A DNA stretch of 6,105 nucleotides, taken from positions 1 through 6,105 of the forward strand of contig NZ_DLMO01000051.1 of assembly GCF_002479325.1 (NCBI RefSeq), given 5' to 3'. Made by a program: the position numbers and the translations under genes. This stretch comes from Brevundimonas sp. UBA7534 (GTDB lineage: Bacteria > Pseudomonadota > Alphaproteobacteria > Caulobacterales > Caulobacteraceae). A model generated the notes under the pieces. It was not told the DNA's origin. It searched no databases and worked only from the letters and a program-made list of their open reading frames with translations. Shown here in pieces: positions 1 to 5,240 of this stretch; position 1 is the stretch's first letter; the number at the start of each line of letters is the position of its first letter.

Positions 1-540
<540 letters not shown>

Positions 541-612
541 GACGGGCTCTCTGTTCTTCAGTCTTGCGGTTGCGCCGTTCAGGCGCGCTTCATGCGTGTG
601 GCGGGAGCGGGC
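541..612 (-). other. atpH-atpA intercistronic spacer with a small hairpin
   Basis: The 72-base spacer contains a perfect 5-bp stem with a 5-base loop, GCGCC-TGAAC-GGCGC on the transcribed strand (plus positions 572-586), followed by the purine-rich atpA Shine-Dalgarno sequence. It could help set the level of atpA relative to atpH or mark an RNA processing site. There is no T-run, so it is not a convincing terminator. In DNA this rich in GC a 5-bp stem may be chance. Confidence 0.3.
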
Positions 613-1167
613 TCAGGCCCGCTTGAGGGCGAATTTCATCTGGTCGAGCTTGGTCTTCAGCGAGGCGTCGAACAGCTTCGATCCGACCTTGATCTTCAGG
701 CCGCCCAGGATGGCCGGGTCGACCCGCGTGGTCAGTTCCGGCGCCTTGCCCAGGCTTTTGTTCAGGGCGGCCTTGATGGCGGCCAACTGCTTGGCGTCCA
801 GCGGCTGGGCCGAGACGACCTCGGCGGCGACGATGCCGGCGTGCTTGGCGTAGCGCGCCTCGAAGCCCGCGATCACGGCGGGCAGGTCCCGGGCGCGGCC
901 GTTCTGGGCCAGCAGGCCCAGGAAGTTGGCGGTGGTCTTTTCGAATTTGGCCTTGGCGGCGATGGCGGTCAGGCCCTTGACCTGATCGTCGGCCGCGATG
1001 ATCGGCGAGGTCGCCAGGCGGCGCAGGTCCGCGCTGTCCAGCCAGGCCGCCTTCAGCGACGTCAGGTCGGCGCGAACGGCGTCCAGGCGCCCGGTCTCCA
1101 GCGCCAGGTCGAACAGCGCCTGTGCGTAGCGATCGCCGACTTCCGTCGTTCTGAATTCATCAGCCAC
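613..1167 (-). CDS. atpH: ATP synthase F1 subunit delta (OSCP family)
   Basis: This is the delta/OSCP stalk subunit, which links the top of the F1 alpha-beta hexamer to the peripheral b-subunit stalk at the cytoplasmic face of the inner membrane. The 184 residues match the usual family length. The N-terminal helical domain begins at VGDRYAQALFDLALETGRL (10-28), with NFLGLLAQNGRARDLPAV near 82-99. The C-terminal domain carries the family signature DPAILGGLKIKVGSKLFD (about 149-166), followed by an amphipathic helix ending LKRA. The start is GTG at 1165-1167, giving MADEFRTTEVG; I see no better in-frame start and only a weak GGAC Shine-Dalgarno. It is the first gene of the atp unit and is transcribed divergently from the TerC gene. 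In many Caulobacterales I recall priA next to atpH; here the neighbour is terC. Confidence 0.96.
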   Translation of the reverse strand: MADEFRTTEVGDRYAQALFDLALETGRLDAVRADLTSLKAAWLDSADLRRLATSPIIAADDQVKGLTAIAAKAKFEKTTANFLGLLAQNGRARDLPAVIAGFEARYAKHAGIVAAEVVSAQPLDAKQLAAIKAALNKSLGKAPELTTRVDPAILGGLKIKVGSKLFDASLKTKLDQMKFALKRA

Positions 1168-1301
1168 TGATAAAGGGTCCGAAGTCGTTGTGTCAGGGTC
1201 GCGACCAGCGACGGTGCCGCGCCGGCCAATAGCTTGAAATGCTTACGGAAAGCACGACAGGGGCCGTATCCGCAAACACGCCCCCCGCAAGCCGGGCGCC
1301 T

Positions 1302-1328
1302 GATAGCACGGGGTTTCGCCGCTCGCAA
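1302..1328 (-). promoter_or_regulatory. Candidate housekeeping promoter for atpH-atpA
   Basis: On the minus strand TTGCGA (plus 1323-1328) and GCTATC (plus 1302-1307) are separated by 15 bases. This resembles the Caulobacter sigma-73 pattern (TTGACG, 10-14 bases plus flank, GCTANAWC). It would give an atpH leader of about 130 bases. The assignment rests only on motif resemblance; a second GCTATT (plus 1228-1233) lies closer to atpH without a clear upstream element. Confidence 0.35.
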
Positions 1329-1349
1329 CATTGTGTGATGCCCCCCAAA

Positions 1350-1442
1350 GGTCGCAGGCGCCGGAGCCAGCGCCGCCGTGGCGCGTTCACCGCCGCAAGC
1401 GCGACAGGGTGCGACCATCCGCCCCCGGCGGGCGCTTGATGG
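1350..1442 (+). promoter_or_regulatory. Possible structured 5' leader upstream of terC
   Basis: GGTCGCA (1350-1356) is perfectly complementary to TGCGACC (1410-1416) and would close a domain holding two smaller hairpins: GGCGC/GCGCC (1357-1361 with 1370-1374) and GGCG/CGCC (1380-1383 with 1391-1394). An alternative stem, CCATCCGCCC (1415-1424) with GGGCG (1430-1434) and GATGG (1438-1442), uses two bases of the first, so the two folds compete. TerC-family genes in other bacteria are often under the Mn2+-sensing yybP-ykoY riboswitch, but I do not recognise its conserved loops here. It only functions as RNA if transcription starts upstream of 1350. Confidence 0.2.
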
Positions 1443-1464
1443 GGAACGACGACGCCGCTACGCC
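1436..1464 (+). promoter_or_regulatory. Candidate promoter for terC
   Basis: TTGATG (1436-1441) and GCTACGCC (1457-1464) are 15 bases apart and fit the Caulobacter housekeeping pattern fairly well. This would start transcription close to 1470, giving a leader of about 25 bases. The -10-like element lies in a 6-bp perfect hairpin, GCCGCT-ACGCC-AGCGGC (1454-1470). If this is the real promoter, the upstream pairings would not be part of the transcript. Confidence 0.35.
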
Positions 1465-1494
1465 AGCGGCTTCACTTCATATACGGAATTTCCA

Positions 1495-2346
1495 ATGTTC
1501 GACGGCCTTGGCGCCATCTTCGCCGACCCCGCCGCTTGGGCGGCCCTGATCACCCTGGTGGTCATGGAAGTCGTGCTGGGCATCGACAACCTGATCTTCA
1601 TCTCGATCCTGTCGAACAAGCTGCCGCCCGAGCATCGCCAGCGCACCCGGCGCATCGGCATCGGCCTGGCCCTGATCATGCGCCTGGGCCTGCTGGCGAC
1701 GATCGGCTGGATCGTCGGCCTGACGGCGCCGGTGTTCGACCTGGGCCTGTCGGGCTCCGGCTTCGACACCGCCTTCAGCTGGCGCGACCTGATCCTGATC
1801 GCCGGCGGCCTGTTCCTGCTGTGGAAGGCGACCAAGGAAATCCACCATTCGGTCGACACCACCCCGTCGCAGGACCTGCTCGAGAAGGACAAGAAGGACG
1901 TCGTCATCAACAACGTCGGCGCGGCCATCTTCCAGATCATCCTGCTCGACCTGGTGTTCTCGATCGACTCGATCCTGACGGCGGTGGGCATGACCGACCA
2001 CGTGCCGATCATGATGATCGCCGTCGTCATCGCCGTGCTGTGCATGCTGCTGGCCGCCGACCCCCTGGCGAACTTCATCGACAAGAACCCGACCGTGGTC
2101 ATGCTGGCCCTGGGCTTCCTCCTGATGATCGGCGCGGTGCTGATCGCCGACGGCTTCGGCGTCCATGTGCCCAAGGGCTACATCTATGCGGCCATGGCCT
2201 TCTCGGCCCTGGTCGAGGGGCTGAACATGCTGTCGAGGAACGCCCAGTCCAAGAAGGCCAAGGCCCAGGCCGCGCGGGCCGAGGCCGACGCCGCCGAAGC
2301 CCGCGCCGAGAAGGCCGAGGCCGAAGCGGCGGCCGAGAAGGCCTGA
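1495..2346 (+). CDS. TerC-family integral membrane protein (YgdQ-like)
   Basis: This is a member of the TerC family (Pfam PF03741), named for tellurium resistance. Several relatives act in Mn2+ or other metal ion export, often at the point of protein secretion; the exact substrate here is unknown. The 283-residue protein has about seven hydrophobic helices (roughly 15-37, 53-76, 97-111, 142-163, 171-190, 199-220, 228-244). The two internal family repeats are visible as EVVLGIDNLIFISIL (25-39) and LDLVFSIDSILTAVG (151-165), whose acidic residues are the presumed metal ligands. Residues 250-283 form a soluble Ala/Glu/Lys/Arg tail that should be a helical coiled coil. The ATG at 1495 is chosen because the family N-terminus starts there and GGAA (1485-1488) precedes it. 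The frame is open upstream to 1378, but that part does not look like TerC. The next gene starts 3 bases after the stop. Confidence 0.95.
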   Translation: MFDGLGAIFADPAAWAALITLVVMEVVLGIDNLIFISILSNKLPPEHRQRTRRIGIGLALIMRLGLLATIGWIVGLTAPVFDLGLSGSGFDTAFSWRDLILIAGGLFLLWKATKEIHHSVDTTPSQDLLEKDKKDVVINNVGAAIFQIILLDLVFSIDSILTAVGMTDHVPIMMIAVVIAVLCMLLAADPLANFIDKNPTVVMLALGFLLMIGAVLIADGFGVHVPKGYIYAAMAFSALVEGLNMLSRNAQSKKAKAQAARAEADAAEARAEKAEAEAAAEKA

Positions 2347-2349
2347 TCC

Positions 2350-3153
2350 TTGGGCCGCCCGGCGAGGCGATTTTCCGTCTGGCCGGGCGCGCCTGTGCTG
2401 GCGCTGGCGCTCCTGCTGGCGCCGGCGGCGGCGGTCGCCCGGGTTCCGGTCCAGGACTACGAGGTTACGGCGACCCATCCGCACGATCCGACCGCCTTCA
2501 CCGAGGGGCTGTTCGTGCACGATGGCGCCCTGTTCGAAAGCACGGGCCTTTATCCCTCCTTCATCCGCCAGGTCGATCTGGAGACCGGCGCGGTGGTGCG
2601 CCAGCGCGACCTGCCGACCGTCTATTTCGGCGAGGGCGTCGCGGCCATCGGCGAGCGGCTGTTCAGCCTGACGTGGCGCAACCATCTGGGCTTCGTCTGG
2701 CGGCTGGAGGACTTTTCGCCCCTGGGCGCCTTTTCCTACGCCGGAGAGGGCTGGGGCCTGACCACCGACGGGCGCCGGCTGGTGATGAGCGACGGCACCG
2801 ACCAGATCCGCTTCATCGACCCCGACACCTTCGCCGAGACCGGGCGTATCGCCGTCACCGCCGACGGCCGGCCGCTGGACCAGATCAACGAGCTGGAATG
2901 GGTCGACGGCGAGATTCTGGCCAACATCTGGCAGGACAGCCGCATCGCCCGGATCGACCCGGAAACGGGCGTGGTCAGAGCCTTCATCGACCTGGCCCGC
3001 CTGGCCCCGACCGGCCCCGAGATCGACCCGAACGACGACGTGGCCAACGGCGTGGCCTGGGACGCCCAGGCGCGACGGCTGTATGTCACGGGCAAGCGCT
3101 GGCCGCATCTTTACGAAATCCGACTGAAGCCGCTCGCGACGGCTGGGCAATAG
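2350..3153 (+). CDS. Exported glutaminyl-peptide cyclotransferase (bacterial/plant-type QC)
   Basis: This belongs to the glutaminyl cyclotransferase family (PF05096), a five-bladed beta-propeller that cyclises N-terminal glutamine of peptides to pyroglutamate. It is unrelated to the zinc-dependent animal QC. Family motifs in order are AFTEGLF (49-55), GEGWGLT (132-138), INELEW (179-184), ANIWQ (191-195), NGVAWD (233-238) and VTGKRWPHLYEI (246-257). The first 30 residues form a signal peptide: RPARR, then a leucine/alanine core, and a probable cut after AVA, so it acts in the periplasm. The TTG start at 2350 is supported by GAGAAGG at 2335-2341, 8 bases upstream and inside the terC end, and by the intact signal peptide. 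The gap to terC is 3 bases, so the two are probably co-transcribed and translationally coupled. Length, 267 residues, is normal for the family plus signal. Confidence 0.93.
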   Translation: MGRPARRFSVWPGAPVLALALLLAPAAAVARVPVQDYEVTATHPHDPTAFTEGLFVHDGALFESTGLYPSFIRQVDLETGAVVRQRDLPTVYFGEGVAAIGERLFSLTWRNHLGFVWRLEDFSPLGAFSYAGEGWGLTTDGRRLVMSDGTDQIRFIDPDTFAETGRIAVTADGRPLDQINELEWVDGEILANIWQDSRIARIDPETGVVRAFIDLARLAPTGPEIDPNDDVANGVAWDAQARRLYVTGKRWPHLYEIRLKPLATAGQ

Positions 3154-3180
3154 GTCCAGGCGATTGCTTTTGCGCTCTCG

Positions 3181-3195
3181 ATAGAGAGAGCCTAT
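3181..3195 (+). promoter_or_regulatory. OxyR-type half-site at the start of the oxyR-like gene
   Basis: ATAG (3181-3184), seven bases, CTAT (3192-3195) is an exact match to the core of an OxyR dimer site (ATAG-N7-CTAT). It ends at the base before the GTG start at 3196 and includes the Shine-Dalgarno sequence GAGAGAG. A partly overlapping 6-bp inverted repeat, GCTCTC-GATAGA-GAGAGC (3174-3191), could hide the ribosome site in RNA. LysR regulators commonly bind such sites in their own control region, so I infer autoregulation. The second half-site of a four-part OxyR operator is not seen on either side. Confidence 0.5.
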
Positions 3196-4104
3196 GTGGC
3201 GGCCATGCTCCCCACCCTGCGCCAACTCCAGTATCTGAAGCTCCTGGCCGAGCACGGCTCGTTCTCGCGCGCGGCCGAGGCGGCCCATGTCAGCCAGCCG
3301 GCCCTGAGCGCCGGGGTGCAGGAGCTGGAGCGCATCCTGGGCGCGCCGGTGGTGGAGCGCGCGCGGGGCAACGTCATCATGACGGCGGTGGGCGCCGAGG
3401 CCGTGCGCCGCGCCGAGGACGTGCTGGCCCGCACCGAGGACCTGGTGGAGGCGGCCAAGAACGCGGGCCGGCCGCTGTCGGGCCGGTTCCGGCTGGGCGT
3501 CATCCCGACCGTCGCCCCCTTCCTGCTGCCCGCCAAGCTGCCCCATGTGAAGGCGGCCTATCCCAATCTGAAGCTGTTCATCCGCGAGGACCTGACGCCC
3601 CGGCTGATCGCGGCCCTGAAGTCGGGCCAGCTGGACGCGGCGGTGATCGCCCTGCCCTATGACGCGCCGGGCGTCGCCCACGCCCGGATCGGCGACGACG
3701 AGATCCTGGCCGCCGCGCCGCGCGACCATCCGCTGGCCGCGCCGGGGCCGATCCGGCCCGGCTCGCTGAAGGCCGAGGACCTGATCCTGCTGGAGGACGG
3801 CCACTGTCTGCGCGACCAGGCGCTGGCGGCGCTGGAGATCGAGGCGCCGCGCGGCGACGACGTCTTCGCCGCCACCAGCCTGCATACCCTGGTGCAGATG
3901 GTCGGATCGGGCCTGGGGGTCAGCTTCCTGCCCAAGATGGCGGTGCAGGCGGGCCTGGCCGACAATCCGTCGGTCGCCGTGCGCGCCTTCGAGCCCCAGT
4001 CGGACGGCGCCCCGCCCCATCGCGAGATCGTCGTCGCCTGGCGATCCGGCTCCAGCCGCGCCGCCGAGGCCAAGCTGCTGGCCGAGGCCCTGAAGCTGGA
4101 TTGA
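3196..4104 (+). CDS. oxyR: OxyR-like LysR-family transcriptional regulator with a single cysteine
   Basis: This is a LysR-type DNA-binding regulator of the peroxide-responsive OxyR group. The N-terminal winged helix (about 7-65) includes LRQLQYLKLLAEHGSFSRAA and the recognition helix HVSQPALSAGVQELE (31-45). The ligand domain shows GVIPTVAPFLLP (101-112) and the OxyR sensor motif LLEDGHCLRDQAL (198-210), with C204 in the place of E. coli Cys199, followed by SLHTLVQMVGSGLGVSFLP. The second redox cysteine (E. coli Cys208) is L213 here, and C204 is the only cysteine in 302 residues, so an intramolecular disulfide switch is impossible. The GTG at 3196 is preferred because GAGAGAG ends 5 bases before it; the ATG at 3205 would leave 14. 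It follows the QC gene by 42 bases and probably has its own control region. Confidence 0.92.
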   Translation: MAAMLPTLRQLQYLKLLAEHGSFSRAAEAAHVSQPALSAGVQELERILGAPVVERARGNVIMTAVGAEAVRRAEDVLARTEDLVEAAKNAGRPLSGRFRLGVIPTVAPFLLPAKLPHVKAAYPNLKLFIREDLTPRLIAALKSGQLDAAVIALPYDAPGVAHARIGDDEILAAAPRDHPLAAPGPIRPGSLKAEDLILLEDGHCLRDQALAALEIEAPRGDDVFAATSLHTLVQMVGSGLGVSFLPKMAVQAGLADNPSVAVRAFEPQSDGAPPHREIVVAWRSGSSRAAEAKLLAEALKLD

Positions 4105-4231
4105 GGCCGGGCGACTAGCCGCCGGTCCCGCCCCCCCGGGCGTCTCAAGTCCCGGGCGAAGGGGAACTGGAGGCGATGCGGGCGCCGTTCGGCCCGCACG
4201 CCAGAGCCGGGCCCGACCTCCTCAGTCCCCG
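4105..4231. other. Convergent intergenic region with hairpins
   Basis: The 127 bases lie between the 3' ends of the oxyR-like gene and the minus-strand small exported protein gene. Two perfect hairpins are visible: CGCCC-CCCC-GGGCG (4129-4142) and a 7-bp stem, TGCGGGC with GCCCGCA around an 8-base loop (4177-4198). The second is the better candidate for a two-way terminator. Neither is followed by a clear T-run on either strand, so termination here is inferred mainly from gene orientation. Confidence 0.5.
4177..4198. terminator. Possible bidirectional terminator hairpin
   Basis: A perfect 7-bp GC-rich stem with an 8-base loop sits between two convergent genes, 72 bases after one stop and 33 bases after the other. 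No poly-T tract follows on either strand, so an intrinsic terminator of the classical kind is not demonstrated. Confidence 0.3.
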
Positions 4232-4750
4232 TCAGCCCTCGGCGGGTTCGGTCGGCGCCGGTTCGGCGACCTGGGCCGGAGCCGGGGCCAGGCCGCATTG
4301 ACGCCCCTGGTAAATGCCGCTGAGCAGGGTTCGGCGCTGGTCGGCGACCTGGATGCGCTGCGCCTCGGCCTGGGCGCGCGCCTCGGCGTTGCGGCGCGCG
4401 GTCGCGCCGGCGGCGTTGGCGAACATCCCCAGGCCGGGAACCCGCGCCAGCGCCCCCGTATGATAGGCCGCGTTCACCGCCATGCCGGCGACGCTTTCGG
4501 CCATTTGCCCTTGGCCGCGCGCGGCCTCGGCGTTCTGGGCGGACGCGCCGGCGATCTCCTCCATACGGGCGATCTCGGCCGTCAGCTGGTCGCAGGTCAG
4601 GGCCGCGTCTGTCGGATAGGAGACGTTCAGGGGCGGCTCCGCCCGTCTCTGGGCATGGGCCGCGCCCGGCATGGCCAGGGCCATTCCCACGCTCAAGGTC
4701 ACGCTCAGGGCCACGCAGGCCGGCGTCGTCAGTCGCTCGCGCATTCGCAT
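4232..4750 (-). CDS. Small exported alanine-rich protein of unknown function
   Basis: I do not recognise a named family. The 172-residue product has a clear signal peptide: MRMRER, a hydrophobic core ACVALSVTLSVGMALAM, and a likely cut after AHA at residue 33. The mature protein should be periplasmic or envelope-associated, about 139 residues. It has a short helix with LTCDQLTAEIARMEEIAG (51-68), a glycine/alanine-rich low-polarity stretch (about 84-118), a charged helix RRNAEARAQAEAQRIQ (119-134), and YQGRQCG near 147-153, ending in an Ala/Pro/Glu tail. C53 and C152 are the only mature cysteines and could form a disulfide closing two antiparallel helices. The ATG at 4748-4750 is fixed by a near-perfect Shine-Dalgarno, GAGGAGG, six bases upstream; a second ATG at 4744 gives the same signal peptide. 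The strong ribosome site suggests high expression. Confidence 0.85.
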   Translation of the reverse strand: MRMRERLTTPACVALSVTLSVGMALAMPGAAHAQRRAEPPLNVSYPTDAALTCDQLTAEIARMEEIAGASAQNAEAARGQGQMAESVAGMAVNAAYHTGALARVPGLGMFANAAGATARRNAEARAQAEAQRIQVADQRRTLLSGIYQGRQCGLAPAPAQVAEPAPTEPAEG

Positions 4751-4756
4751 CGTTCG

Positions 4757-4763
4757 CCTCCTC
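4757..4763 (-). promoter_or_regulatory. Strong Shine-Dalgarno of the small exported protein gene
   Basis: GAGGAGG on the minus strand lies six bases before the ATG at 4748-4750. It is the best ribosome site in the window and rules out the longer in-frame extension to 4855, which lacks any such signal and would put non-signal sequence in front of the signal peptide. Confidence 0.8.
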
Positions 4764-4846
4764 AGGAACAGGTCTGGGCGCCGCGTGCGCCCCCTCGGCG
4801 TAACGGCGATCCGTGAGGAACAGTGGGCCAAGCCGGTCCCCCCGGC

Positions 4847-4864
4847 TTCATCCATATGGATGAA
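4847..4864. promoter_or_regulatory. Perfect 18-bp palindrome, candidate operator
   Basis: TTCATCCATATGGATGAA is a complete 18-bp inverted repeat with no spacer, and it is AT-rich within GC-rich surroundings. It sits 97 bases upstream of the small exported protein gene and 30 bases downstream of the stop of the LuxR-type reading frame. The size and symmetry suit a homodimeric regulator, possibly the adjacent HTH protein. It has no loop or T-run and so is a poor terminator. A separate hairpin, GCCGG-TCCCC-CCGGC (4832-4846), adjoins it on the side of the exported protein gene. Confidence 0.5.
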
Positions 4865-4894
4865 ACGGCCGGCCTTTTGCGCGTGCGGCGCCGC

Positions 4895-5240
4895 TCAATG
4901 CAGGGCGAAGGTCGATCCGGCCAGGAGCGCGACCACCTCGGCCTGGCGCGAGCAGCCCGTCTTCTCCAGAACGCCGCGCAGTTGGGAGCGGACGGTGGTG
5001 ATGGCCACACCGCCCTGTTCGGCGATCTCCTCGGGCGACTTGCCCGCCGCCAGACCGCCGGCCACCCGGGCTTCGGACGGCGTGAAGTCGAACAGGGAGC
5101 GCAACAGATCGACCGAGGGCCGGCGCTCGGCCGTCACGGGCGTGACCAGCATCAGCGCATAGCCCTGGCCGAAGATCTCGCGAGCGGCGCGCCGCACTGG
5201 AACCAGGTGGACGATGCCGACGGCGCGGCCGGCGACGTCG
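4895..5240 (-). pseudogene. C-terminal part of a LuxR-type helix-turn-helix regulator (5' end missing)
   Basis: About 115 residues of the alphaproteobacterial side. After GRAVGIVHLVPVRRAAREIF and a strand-rich stretch GYALMLVTPV comes the LuxR-type HTH: LFDFTPSEARVAGGLAAGKS (about 185-204 of the joined frame), EEIAEQGGVAITTVRSQLRG with the DNA-recognition helix (206-225), then VLEKTGCSRQAEVVALLAG. This arrangement is common in Caulobacterales regulators with an N-terminal sensor-like domain and a C-terminal HTH. The N-terminal portion and natural start are absent, replaced by treZ sequence. Its codon use matches the genes to its left, so it belongs to the main chromosome. In the real genome the gene presumably continues with another 5' half. 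Confidence 0.88.

Larger units (their letters stand above)
1168..1494. other. Divergent atpH / terC intergenic region
   Basis: These 327 bases contain no convincing gene; the short frames crossing them are not supported by start signals or composition. The region should hold the promoters of both the atp operon (minus) and terC (plus). It contains a 10-bp palindrome GGTCGCGACC at 1197-1206 in the atpH leader, a 5-bp hairpin TGCTT-ACGGA-AAGCA at 1240-1254, and on the terC side several longer pairings listed separately. The motif GGTCGC or its complement occurs four times (1197, 1201, 1350, 1411). This could be a regulator site or GC-rich chance. Confidence 0.6.

Noticed and set aside
1341..1494. 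yybP-ykoY manganese riboswitch ahead of terC
   Set aside because: I looked for the conserved loop sequences of this RNA and did not find them; only generic stems remain, so I report just a possible leader structure.
1536..3662. A 708-codon plus-strand frame across terC, QC and the regulator
   Set aside because: Arg/Gly/Pro/His-rich translation in a frame shifted from three real genes; no start signals or domains.
1477..4020. A very long minus-strand open frame (847 codons) opposite terC, QC and the oxyR-like gene
   Set aside because: It is a shadow created by high GC content: the translation is rich in Gln, Arg, Gly and His with no recognisable domain, and it crosses three well-supported genes on the other strand.
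4895..5240. Quorum-sensing LuxR protein
   Set aside because: Only the HTH and a short preceding stretch remain; no autoinducer-binding domain is visible, and no synthase gene is in the window.
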